From MGBC124762 sp048201935 (lineage in GTDB: Bacteria; Bacillota; Clostridia; Oscillospirales; Oscillospiraceae): a stretch of 64,000 bases of DNA. The position numbers were made by a program, and so were the translations under genes. The stretch is from NCBI GenBank assembly GCA_048201935.1, contig DBFBGR010000022.1, positions 45,498 to 109,497 of the forward strand, given 5' to 3'. The notes under the pieces are model-generated. The model was not told where the DNA came from, searched no databases, and saw only the letters and a list, made by a program, of their open reading frames with translations. This document shows positions 40,976-48,861 of the stretch, one piece after another. Every line of letters starts with the position of its first letter. Position 1 is the first letter of the stretch.

Positions 40976-42289
40976 TTACCTGGTCGGTGGGCGCTTTTGC
41001 AGGTCATCGGTGGCGGGGCCGTCCAGAAGCTGGCCCTCAGCGTCAAAGCGAGAGCCGTGGCAGGGACAGTCCCAGCTATGCTGGGCCTTGTTGTAGCGCA
41101 GGGCGCAGCCCAGGTGGGGACACCGGGGCGCGGTGGGGGTGAGAATATTTAGGGTAGCGGAGGCGGCGTTTCCCAAGGCGGCGGCCTTGGCCAAGGGGCG
41201 GCTGGGGTCGAAGGCGGGGGCGTACACGTTGGCCCGGCCCTGGACCAGGTCGCATAAAAGCTCCGCCCCAGCCAGGGCTGTGCTCATGCCCCACTTATTG
41301 AAGCCCGTAGCCACAAAGAGCTCCGGGGTCTTGGCCGAATACTGCCCCACATAGGCTCCGCCGTCCAGGGTGATACAGTCCTGGGCCGCCCAGCGGCCCA
41401 CGATCTTAGCCTTGGGATACCACCGCTGGGCCGCCAGCTCCAGCTCCCGCCAGTCGCCGCCATTTTTGCCCGTGCGGTGTCCGCCGCCGCCCAGCAAGAG
41501 CAGCTCGCCCGCCATGCGGAAGGAGTAGCCGTCGTCCTCGGCGGCCACGTACATCCCGTCCACCGCCTGAGCGCCCTCCAACGCCAGAACATAGGAGCGG
41601 TGCTGGTACATCTTCAGCGGGTAGAGCCCGTGCTTGTTCAAAATGGGGAAATGGGTACACAAGATGATCTTGTTGGCCCGGATCACACCCTGGTCGGTCT
41701 CCGCCCGGCCCGGGGCCAGTTGACGGACCTTGGTGTGCTCGTGGACGCGCAGGCCCTGGGCGATGTGGGCCAGGAATTTCAGGGGATGGAACTGCCCCTG
41801 CCCCGGCAGTCCCAGGCACCCCGCCACCGGGAAGGGCAGAGCCTTGACGCTGTGGGAGGCCAACTCCGCTCCAATGACCCGGTAGACCTCCGCCTCCCGC
41901 TCCAAAACGCCGGCATCCCGGCGGGAGAAGACGCAGGCGGTCTTTTCCTCGTAGTCGCAGTCCATGTCCCGGCACAGCTCCCGGTATCGCGCCACGGCTC
42001 TCTGATTGGCCTCAAAATAGAGCCTGGTCCGCTCCACGCCCAGGCTGGGCAGCAGCTTTTGATAGAGCGCGCCGTGCTGGGCGGTGATCTTGGCGGTGGT
42101 GTCCGCCGTCACCCCTGAGCACAAACTTCTGGCCTCCACTAACAAATAGTCAGCACCGGCCTTTTTCAGCTCCCAGGCGCATAAAAGCCCAGCGATGCCG
42201 CCGCCGATGATGAGGATATCCGTCCTGGCGTCCCCCTCCAAGGGCGGGAAGGTGGGCAGGGTGGCGGTCTGGGTCCATAGAGAGCGCAT
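40976..42289 (-). CDS. FAD-dependent oxidoreductase with C-terminal Rieske domain
   Basis: A 437-residue fusion. The N-terminal DAO-type FAD domain has DILIIGGGIAGLLCAWELKK (about 24-43) and a distal FAD segment ATGFNKWGMSTALAGAEL. The C-terminal 80 residues are a Rieske 2Fe-2S domain with CPHLGC and CPCHG. Such fusions oxidise amines or sugar acids, or pass electrons between unknown partners; the substrate cannot be assigned. ATG 42289 follows GAGGTG. It is alone on the minus strand, convergent with the aldehyde dehydrogenase gene and divergent from a phosphopantetheinyl transferase. Confidence 0.88.
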   Translation of the reverse strand: MRSLWTQTATLPTFPPLEGDARTDILIIGGGIAGLLCAWELKKAGADYLLVEARSLCSGVTADTTAKITAQHGALYQKLLPSLGVERTRLYFEANQRAVARYRELCRDMDCDYEEKTACVFSRRDAGVLEREAEVYRVIGAELASHSVKALPFPVAGCLGLPGQGQFHPLKFLAHIAQGLRVHEHTKVRQLAPGRAETDQGVIRANKIILCTHFPILNKHGLYPLKMYQHRSYVLALEGAQAVDGMYVAAEDDGYSFRMAGELLLLGGGGHRTGKNGGDWRELELAAQRWYPKAKIVGRWAAQDCITLDGGAYVGQYSAKTPELFVATGFNKWGMSTALAGAELLCDLVQGRANVYAPAFDPSRPLAKAAALGNAASATLNILTPTAPRCPHLGCALRYNKAQHSWDCPCHGSRFDAEGQLLDGPATDDLQKRPPTR

Positions 42290-42338
42290 ATTTGTCACCT
42301 CGGATAGCTCCAGTATGCGCCATTGTCGAAAAATTATG

Positions 42339-42367
42339 TTGCGTCCAGCTCCTAAAAACGGTAAAAT
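42339..42367 (+). promoter_or_regulatory. Promoter of the phosphopantetheinyl transferase gene
   Basis: TTGCGT (42339-42344) and TAAAAT (42362-42367) with a 17-bp spacer. Confidence 0.6.
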
Positions 42368-42389
42368 AAGGCCAAAAGGAGGCGAGGGC

Positions 42390-42983
42390 GTGGAGTGTTT
42401 GCGCTGGCGGGCCGGGCCGGGGATCGACGCCTGGCTGGCCTCGGTGGACGGCGTAGCCCAGGACGCCTGGGCCGGGCTGTACGCCCAGATGGACCCCGAG
42501 CGGCAGGGGCGCTGCCGCCGCTACCGCCGGGATATGGACAAGGCCCGGTGCGTCCTGGCCGACGCCCTGGCCCGGGAGGCCCTCCACGCCCTCACCGGCG
42601 CGGACCCCGCCGCCATCGTCTTCGCCCAGCAGCCCGGCGGCAAGCCCTACGCCCCCGGGCTGGAGGCCCAGTTCAGCCTGTCCCACTCGGGCTCGCTGGT
42701 GCTCTGCGCCGCCGCCTCCTTCCCTGTGGGGGCAGACCTTCAGCGGCACAAGAGCGTCTCCGACGCGCTCCTCCGCCGGGCCAGGGAGGCGGGCTATCAG
42801 GGTCAAGGCCAGGCGGACTTTTTCGCCTGGTGGACCGCCCAGGAGGCGGCGGGCAAGCTTACCGGCCAGGGCCTTTCGCTGGAGCCGCCTTCCCAGGAGC
42901 TGTGGTGGTCCCAGGACCGGCTGGACCGGCCCGACGGGACGTATTCCTACAGCATTTGCGCCTGGAGCGAAAATGTGCTATGA
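42390..42983 (+). CDS. 4'-phosphopantetheinyl transferase (Sfp type)
   Basis: Moves phosphopantetheine from CoA to carrier proteins. The 197 residues start at GTG 42390, seven bases after AAAGGAGG. Conserved motifs are KPYAPGLEAQFSLSHSG, the metal-binding FPVGADLQRHK and FFAWWTAQEAAGKLTGQGL (WxxxEAxxK). The second acidic residue of the usual GxDxE metal motif appears as Gln (ADLQ), a variation seen in some family members; activity is likely but not certain. No carrier-protein synthase or polyketide/NRPS gene lies in this window, so its targets are elsewhere. Confidence 0.85.
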   Translation: MECLRWRAGPGIDAWLASVDGVAQDAWAGLYAQMDPERQGRCRRYRRDMDKARCVLADALAREALHALTGADPAAIVFAQQPGGKPYAPGLEAQFSLSHSGSLVLCAAASFPVGADLQRHKSVSDALLRRAREAGYQGQGQADFFAWWTAQEAAGKLTGQGLSLEPPSQELWWSQDRLDRPDGTYSYSICAWSENVL

Positions 42984-42984
42984 T
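42956..42984 (+). promoter_or_regulatory. Promoter of the subtilase gene
   Basis: TTGCGC (42956-42961) and TATGAT (42979-42984) with a 17-bp spacer; it overlaps the end of the preceding gene. Confidence 0.6.
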
Positions 42985-43019
42985 AGCCTTACTATACTAA
43001 GGAAAGGAGCGTGAGGTTG

Positions 43020-45602
43020 GTGTTGAAGCGGCGGACGGCCCTGGGCCTGGTCCCGGGCCTTCTTCTGGCTCTGACGCTCTGCCTGCTGCCCCGGGCCGCG
43101 GCCCAGGACGCCCAAGAGGCCAGCCACGGCTACATCGTCAAGCTTGACCCCAGTGCCGCCACGCTCTTCTCCCTGCCTGAAAACGCCCGGGACCTGGGCC
43201 TGGGGCTCTACGCCGTGGAGGACCTGGACGACGCCCAGGCCCTGGGGAGCGCGGTGGAGTTTGTGGAGCCCAACTACGTCCGAACGCTCTTTGCCGGGGA
43301 CCTGGTCAGCGACCCCTACTATCAGTGGGATTTCCAGTGGAACCTGGACGCGCTGGACCTGGGGCCACTGTGGGCTCTGGAGGACCAGGCGGGCCAGGGG
43401 CTTACCGGCGCGGGAGTCACCGTGGCGGTGGTGGACACCGGCCTCTCCCCCCATGAGGACCTGGCCCCGGCGCGGATGCTCCCCGGCCACAACAGCGTGG
43501 ACCCGGAGACCGACGCCGCCGACATCCACGGCCACGGCACCTATGTAGCCGGTATTTTGGCCGCCGAGGCCAACAACGGCCTGGGCATGGCCGGCGTGGC
43601 CCCGGAGGCCAACGTCATGCCCTGCATGGTGTGCCAGGTCCTGCCCAGCGGCTCCATCGGCGCCGACGACGCCCACATCATCGACGCCATCCGCTGGGCC
43701 GCCGACCACGGCGCGGACGTGATCAACATCTCCCTGGGCAGTCCCGACGTGGGCGCGGCCATCGAGACCGCCGTGGACTACGCCGTGGACCAGGGCTGCA
43801 TCGTCATCGCCGCCGTGGGCAACGACAAGACCTCCCTGCTCAACTATCCCGCCGCCTTCGAAAACGTCATTGGCGTGGGCGCGCTGGGAGAGGTGGCGGA
43901 CATGAATGCCCTCAAATACAAGCTGGCTGACCCGGAGAAGTGGGCCCAGTACTCCAACTTTAATACCAGCGTCTTCCTCACCGCCCCGGGCACCCAGATG
44001 TGCGCGCCCCGGATCAACAACCAGGGCCAGAGCGTCTACGACTACCCCAGCGGCACCTCCTACGCCGCGCCCTGTGTGGCCGGTCTGGCCGCCCTTTGCA
44101 AGCAATACGACCCGGCCATGACTCCCTCGGAGTTCCAAAATCTCCTGGCCCTCACTGCTGAGGACCGGGGGGAGACCGGCTGGGACCCCTATTACGGTCA
44201 CGGCGCCGCCGACGCCGCCGCCATGGCCCAGGCCCTGCCCCAGCGGCACATCGACTACGTTCTCAACGGCGGGACCTGGGAGACCGAACCCGAGACCGCC
44301 TTTCGCGCCTATCAAGACGAGGACGTGGTCTTTGCCGTCCCCGTCCGAGAGGGCTACACCTTCGCGGGCTGGTATACCGAGGCCGACTGCGCTGGCGAAA
44401 GCGTCACCACCCTGGCCCTGCCCGCCCTAGCGGAGGACATGACGCTCTACGCCGCCTGGCTCAGCGACGACGCGACCCTGACCCGGGCGGAGCTCACCCT
44501 GGACCAAGCGCGCTACCCCTTTGATCTGAACGACACCGAGAACGCCATCTACCTCCCCGCCGGCACCGACCTCACTGGGGCGGTCATGGACGTGGAGACC
44601 GCCCACCCCGACGCCCAGGCCGTGGTCACCACCGACCAACCTGGTATCTGGAGCGTCCAGGTCACCGCCCCCAGCGGCGTGACCCAGGACTATGTTCTGA
44701 CGGTGGACCTGTCCTTCCACCTCCCCGCCCTGGCCCCGGGTCAGACCAACCACATCGAAGCCCAGGTCCGCCCCGGCTCCGCCGACGGCCTCACCCCTCC
44801 CCAGGGCTGGCGTTTGGAGCCGGACCAGCTCTACGATTACCCCGATGACGACCTGGTCTATACCCTCAGCGGCCTCACCGTGGACGGCCAGGCCGTGGAG
44901 CCGGACGACCTGCCTGAGCTTGCGTGGGAGAAGGACGCGCTGTCCTTTGTGCCCACCGCCCACCAGGCCGAGCAGGTCATCGCTTTCACCCTCGCCGCCG
45001 CCAACGCCCACTTTGCCGGGCCCGACGTGACCATCACCCTCACCGTGGGCAGCCTCCCCGACGACCAGCCCACGCCTCCCTCGCCGCCGCCCATCGAGGA
45101 CCCGGACCCCACGCCGCCGCGCCGTCCCTGGAGCGTGGTGGCGAAGCCCTTGGAGGCCAAGCCCACGACCTTTGACGACTTGAGCGGGCACTGGGCCCAG
45201 GCCGCCATTTTGGAGCTGGCCGAACAGGGCCTTCTTCAAGAATTTTCTCCCGGTCGCTTCGCCCCGGAGGCCCCCACCGACCGTGTCATGGTCCTGAACG
45301 CCCTGAGGCACCTGGACAGCGGCCGGGCCCAGCGTGTGGCCACCGTGGGCCAGGACAGCCCGAGCGTGACCCGGGAGGAGCTGGCCGAGCTGCTATGGCG
45401 CTGGGCGGGCTGTCCCCAGGCCGAAGAACTGGCGGGCTTTGCCGACCTGGAACAGCTTTCGCCCCAGGGCGCCCAGGCCATGGCCTGGTGCGTCCAAAAG
45501 GGACTCATCCAGGGCCGCCCCGGCGGCGTGCTGGCCCCCCAGGCCACCGCCCTGCGCGCCGAGACCGCCACCGTTTTGCACCGGCTGCGGCAGTTGGGAT
45601 AG
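43020..45602 (+). CDS. Secreted subtilisin-like protease with InlB-type repeat and SLH region
   Basis: An exported serine protease of about 860 residues. After the signal peptide and a short propeptide-like region comes an S8 domain with Asp139 (VAVVDTGLS), His172 (HGHGTYVAGI) and Ser347 (SGTSYAAPCVAGLA). A Listeria-Bacteroides/InlB-type repeat follows (about 410-480, GYTFAGWYTEADCAGES), then beta-rich regions, a Pro-rich hinge, and C-terminal SLH-like repeats (about 717-860) for wall anchoring. GTG 43020 is used; TTG 43017 and GTG 43011 are alternatives given AGGAG at 43005-43009. It is a single-gene unit. It probably acts at the surface on extracellular proteins. Confidence 0.9.
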   Translation: MLKRRTALGLVPGLLLALTLCLLPRAAAQDAQEASHGYIVKLDPSAATLFSLPENARDLGLGLYAVEDLDDAQALGSAVEFVEPNYVRTLFAGDLVSDPYYQWDFQWNLDALDLGPLWALEDQAGQGLTGAGVTVAVVDTGLSPHEDLAPARMLPGHNSVDPETDAADIHGHGTYVAGILAAEANNGLGMAGVAPEANVMPCMVCQVLPSGSIGADDAHIIDAIRWAADHGADVINISLGSPDVGAAIETAVDYAVDQGCIVIAAVGNDKTSLLNYPAAFENVIGVGALGEVADMNALKYKLADPEKWAQYSNFNTSVFLTAPGTQMCAPRINNQGQSVYDYPSGTSYAAPCVAGLAALCKQYDPAMTPSEFQNLLALTAEDRGETGWDPYYGHGAADAAAMAQALPQRHIDYVLNGGTWETEPETAFRAYQDEDVVFAVPVREGYTFAGWYTEADCAGESVTTLALPALAEDMTLYAAWLSDDATLTRAELTLDQARYPFDLNDTENAIYLPAGTDLTGAVMDVETAHPDAQAVVTTDQPGIWSVQVTAPSGVTQDYVLTVDLSFHLPALAPGQTNHIEAQVRPGSADGLTPPQGWRLEPDQLYDYPDDDLVYTLSGLTVDGQAVEPDDLPELAWEKDALSFVPTAHQAEQVIAFTLAAANAHFAGPDVTITLTVGSLPDDQPTPPSPPPIEDPDPTPPRRPWSVVAKPLEAKPTTFDDLSGHWAQAAILELAEQGLLQEFSPGRFAPEAPTDRVMVLNALRHLDSGRAQRVATVGQDSPSVTREELAELLWRWAGCPQAEELAGFADLEQLSPQGAQAMAWCVQKGLIQGRPGGVLAPQATALRAETATVLHRLRQLG

Positions 45603-45684
45603 CCCAGCATGGCCGCATGGAATATTTAGCCCAAGTAGGCGATACGATACATACTGGTCTATTGCAACGAGGAGGAGTGCGAGT

Positions 45685-47364
45685 ATGAAAGTCGTGATCG
45701 TGGGCGGTGTGGCGGGAGGCGCTACGGCGGCGGCCCGGCTGCGGCGGCTGGACGAGAGCGCCCAGATCGTCGTCTTTGAGCGTTCGGGCTATGTCTCCTA
45801 CGCCAACTGCGGCCTGCCCTATTATATCGGCGGGGCCATCCAGGACAGGGACGCGCTGACCCTCCAGACCCCGGAGAGCTTTTTCTCCCGCTTTCGGGTG
45901 GAGATGCGGGTGCGCCACGAGGTCACCGCCATCCACCCCCAGCGAAAATGCGTATCCGTCCGCAATTTAGACACCGGAGCGGAGTTTGAGGAGACCTACG
46001 ACAAGCTCCTCCTGGCCCCCGGGGCCAAGCCCACCCAGCCCCGGCTGCCCGGGGTGGGGCTTAAGCAGCTGTTCACCCTGCGGACGGTGGAGGACACCTT
46101 CCGGGTCAAGGACTACATCCTGCGAAACCGGCCCCGGTCCGCCGTGCTGGCCGGCGGCGGCTTCATCAGCCTGGAGCTGGCGGAAAACCTGCGAGAGCTG
46201 GGACTGGAGGTTACCATCGTCCAGCGGCCCCGGCAGCTCATGACCCCCTTTGACCCCGACATGGCGGCCCTGCTCCACAGCGAGGTGCGCCGCCACGGCG
46301 TGACCCTGGCCCTTGGCCACACGGTGGAGGGCTTTGTGGAGCGGGACGGGGGCGTGGACGTTCTCTTGAAGGACAGCGGCCCTCTCCACGCCGACATGGT
46401 GGTGCTGGCCATCGGCGTGACCCCGGATACCGCCCTGGCCAAGGCGGCGGGGCTGGAGCTGGGCTTGAAGGACAGCATCGTGGTCAACGACCGCATGGAG
46501 ACCTCCGTCCCCGACATCTATGCCGTGGGCGACGCGGTGCAGGTCAAGCACGCGGTCACCGGGCAGGATGCTCTCCTCGCCCTGGCCGGGCCCGCCAACA
46601 AGCAAGGGCGCATCGCCGCGGACAACATCTGCGGCGGGGACAGCCGCTACCGGGGCAGCCAGGGCAGCTCCATCCTCAAGGTCTTTGCCCTGACGGCGGC
46701 CACCACCGGGGTCAACGAGACCCAGGCCCGGGCGGCGGGGCTGGCGGTGGATAAGGTTGTCTTGTCCCCTATGAACCATGCCAGCTACTATCCCGGCGGC
46801 AAGCCCATGACCATGAAGGTGGTCTTCGAGCAGGGCACCTACCGCCTTCTGGGCGCGCAGATCGTGGGCTACGAGGGAGTGGACAAGCGCGTCGACGTGC
46901 TGGCCACCGCCATCCACGCCGGGCTCACCGCCTCCCAGCTCAAGGACCTGGACCTGGCCTACGCGCCGCCCTACTCCTCCGCCAAGGACCCGGTGAACAT
47001 GGCGGGCTTTATGGTGGAAAACCTGGCCCAGGGCGTGGTCCGGCAGTTCCACCATGCGGATGTGGACGCCCTGCCCCGGGACGGCAGCATGACGCTGCTG
47101 GACGTACGAACGGCGGCGGAGTATGAACGGGGCCACGCCCAGGGCTTTGTCAACATCCCGGTGGACGCCCTGCGCGACCGCCTCTCGGAGCTGGACGCCG
47201 GAAAACCGGTCTACGTCATGTGCCAAAGCGGCCTTCGCAGCTATATCGCCTGCCGTATCCTGGCCGGATACGGCTTCGACGTTTACAACTTCTCCGGCGG
47301 CTTTCGGTTTTACGACATCGTGACCCGGGACCGCCAGGCGGCGGAGCGCGCCATCAACAGATAG
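45685..47364 (+). CDS. CoA-disulfide reductase with C-terminal rhodanese domain
   Basis: A flavoprotein of the pyridine nucleotide-disulfide oxidoreductase class; 559 residues. The FAD motif VVIVGGVAGGATAAARL is followed by the redox Cys42 in YVSYANCGLPYYIG, as in CoADR rather than peroxidases. NADH site: SAVLAGGGFISLELAENL. The C-terminal 100 residues are a rhodanese domain with Cys in VYVMCQSGLRSY. CoADR-RHD enzymes reduce CoA disulfide, persulfide or polysulfide; that role fits an anaerobe with the sulfur genes at 26-35 kb. ATG 45685 follows GAGGAGGAG. The ArsC-like gene follows after 15 bp, so the two are probably co-transcribed. Confidence 0.92.
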   Translation: MKVVIVGGVAGGATAAARLRRLDESAQIVVFERSGYVSYANCGLPYYIGGAIQDRDALTLQTPESFFSRFRVEMRVRHEVTAIHPQRKCVSVRNLDTGAEFEETYDKLLLAPGAKPTQPRLPGVGLKQLFTLRTVEDTFRVKDYILRNRPRSAVLAGGGFISLELAENLRELGLEVTIVQRPRQLMTPFDPDMAALLHSEVRRHGVTLALGHTVEGFVERDGGVDVLLKDSGPLHADMVVLAIGVTPDTALAKAAGLELGLKDSIVVNDRMETSVPDIYAVGDAVQVKHAVTGQDALLALAGPANKQGRIAADNICGGDSRYRGSQGSSILKVFALTAATTGVNETQARAAGLAVDKVVLSPMNHASYYPGGKPMTMKVVFEQGTYRLLGAQIVGYEGVDKRVDVLATAIHAGLTASQLKDLDLAYAPPYSSAKDPVNMAGFMVENLAQGVVRQFHHADVDALPRDGSMTLLDVRTAAEYERGHAQGFVNIPVDALRDRLSELDAGKPVYVMCQSGLRSYIACRILAGYGFDVYNFSGGFRFYDIVTRDRQAAERAINR

Positions 47365-47379
47365 AAAGGGGACCTTGCC

Positions 47380-47736
47380 ATGCTGTTCATCGAATATCCC
47401 AAATGCACCACCTGCCAAAAAGCCCGCAAGTGGCTGGAGAGCCAGGGCGTGGCCTTTGACAGCCGCCACATCCAGCTCCAGCCCCCCACCGCCCAAGAGC
47501 TTGCGGCCTGGCACGCCCAGAGCGGTCTGCCCCTCAAGCGGTTTTTCAACACCAGCGGGCTCAAGTATAAGGAGCTGGGGCTAAAGGACAAGCTGCCCGC
47601 CATGGGCCAGGACCAGCAGTTGGCCCTGCTGGCCTCAGACGGCATGCTGGTCAAGCGGCCCATCCTGGTGCTGGACCACACCGTACTGGTAGGCTTTCGC
47701 CAGAGCGAGTGGGAGGCCACGCTGAAAGGTAATTAA
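47380..47736 (+). CDS. ArsC/Spx-family thioredoxin-fold protein
   Basis: A 118-residue protein of the arsenate reductase (ArsC/YffB/Spx) family. It begins MLFIEYPKCTTCQKARKW, with a CxxC at residues 9-12 on a thioredoxin-like fold. The ending MLVKRPILVLDHTVLVGFR is the family's cis-Pro region. True ArsC, Spx-type polymerase binding and a thiol oxidoreductase role are all possible; there is no ars gene nearby. Co-transcription with a CoA-disulfide reductase suggests thiol metabolism. Confidence 0.87.
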   Translation: MLFIEYPKCTTCQKARKWLESQGVAFDSRHIQLQPPTAQELAAWHAQSGLPLKRFFNTSGLKYKELGLKDKLPAMGQDQQLALLASDGMLVKRPILVLDHTVLVGFRQSEWEATLKGN

Positions 47737-47775
47737 AAAAATCAGGCAACCCCTATAGGGGTTGCCTGATTTTTT
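47735..47775. terminator. Bidirectional terminator between the ArsC-like gene and tRNA-Ser
   Basis: AAAAAATCAGGCAACCCC/GGGGTTGCCTGATTTTTT with a TATA loop, an 18-bp inverted repeat that can stop transcription from both sides. Confidence 0.94.
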
Positions 47776-47867
47776 GGCGCAGTGGGAGGGATTCGAACCC
47801 TCGGGCAGCTGTTAGACCGCCACACGATTTCCAATCGTGCTCGTTATGACCTCTTCGATACCACTGC
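47775..47867 (-). tRNA. tRNA-Ser (anticodon GGA)
   Basis: On the minus strand: acceptor GCAGTGG/CCACTGC, anticodon stem-loop CACGATTGGAAATCGTG giving GGA, long variable arm, T-arm GAGGGTTCGAATCCCTC, G as discriminator and encoded CCA. It reads UCC/UCU codons. Confidence 0.95.
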
Positions 47868-47904
47868 AGGTCACAATTTGCCGTTCCTCTGAACAGCGAA
47901 GGTT

Positions 47905-47933
47905 ATTATACCCCGCTTTTTTCTCTAAGTCAA
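47905..47933 (-). promoter_or_regulatory. tRNA-Ser promoter
   Basis: On the minus strand TTGACT (47928-47933) and TATAAT (47905-47910) with a 17-bp spacer. Confidence 0.8.
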
Positions 47934-47972
47934 GGGCTTTTTCAAATTTTCCGTCCAAAGGCCCGCCGTCTC

Positions 47973-48001
47973 TTGCCTTTCGGCCCTTCCTGGGGTATAA
48001 T
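47973..48001 (+). promoter_or_regulatory. Promoter of the nucleoside phosphorylase-deaminase unit
   Basis: TTGCCT (47973-47978) and TATAAT (47996-48001) with a 17-bp spacer, 36 bp before the first gene. Confidence 0.75.
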
Positions 48002-48036
48002 GCTAATAATTCCACGAATTTGAGGAGGGGCCGAGC

Positions 48037-48861
48037 ATGCATTATACCTTTGCCGACTATCAAACAAGCGCCGACTACCTGCGCCAGCGTATCGGGGACT
48101 TCACGCCCAGGGTGCTGATGGTGCTGGGCTCGGGGCTGGGCTTTTTGGGCGACATGGTGGAAAACGCCGTGGCCGTGCCCTATGGGGACATCCCCAACTT
48201 CAAACACTCCACCGCGCCGGGCCACAAGGGCCAGCTGGTCTTCGGCACCCTCCGGGGCGTGAACGTGGCCGTCATGCAGGGCCGGATGCACCATTACGAG
48301 GGCTACTCCTATGAAGAGGTGAGCTACGCAGTGCGGGTGGCCAAGCTGCTGGGCGCCTCCAAGCTCATCGTCACCAACGCCGCCGGCTGCGTCAACACCG
48401 CCTGGCAGGCGGGAGACCTGATGCTCATCACCGACCACATGAAGCTCTTTATGGAGTCCCCCCTCCGGGGAGAAAATCTCAGCGAGTTTGGCGTGCGTTT
48501 CCCCGACGCCAGCCATCTTTACACCCCCGCTCTTCAAGACCTGGCCCGGCGCAAGGCCCAGGCCCTGGGGCTGACGCTCCGTGAGGGCGTTTATATGTAC
48601 TTCCCCGGTCCCCAGTACGAGACCCCGGCCGAGGTGCGCTTTGCCCGGATCGCCGGGGCGGACGCGGTGGGGATGTCCACCGCCCCGGAGGTCATCGTGG
48701 CCGGACACTGCGGCATGGAGGTGCTGGGCTTCACCCTGCTCTCCAACATGGCCGCGGGCATTTTGGACCAGCCCCTCACCGAGGAGGAGGTGTTGGAGGC
48801 CGCCGCGGCGGCCCGGGAGCACTTCTCGGCGCTGGTGCTGGCTTGCTTGGAGGAGATATGA
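48037..48861 (+). CDS. punA: Purine nucleoside phosphorylase
   Basis: Cleaves purine nucleosides with phosphate, releasing base and ribose-1-phosphate. The 274 residues fit the trimeric PNP family. The phosphate-binding start is VLMVLGSGLGFLG; the substrate segments are VAVMQGRMHHYEGY, VTNAAGCVNTAWQAGDLML and YFPGPQYETPAEVRFAR. It overlaps the next gene, an MTA/SAH deaminase-like amidohydrolase, by one base. Together they would process adenine-type nucleosides. Confidence 0.95.
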   Translation: MHYTFADYQTSADYLRQRIGDFTPRVLMVLGSGLGFLGDMVENAVAVPYGDIPNFKHSTAPGHKGQLVFGTLRGVNVAVMQGRMHHYEGYSYEEVSYAVRVAKLLGASKLIVTNAAGCVNTAWQAGDLMLITDHMKLFMESPLRGENLSEFGVRFPDASHLYTPALQDLARRKAQALGLTLREGVYMYFPGPQYETPAEVRFARIAGADAVGMSTAPEVIVAGHCGMEVLGFTLLSNMAAGILDQPLTEEEVLEAAAAAREHFSALVLACLEEI

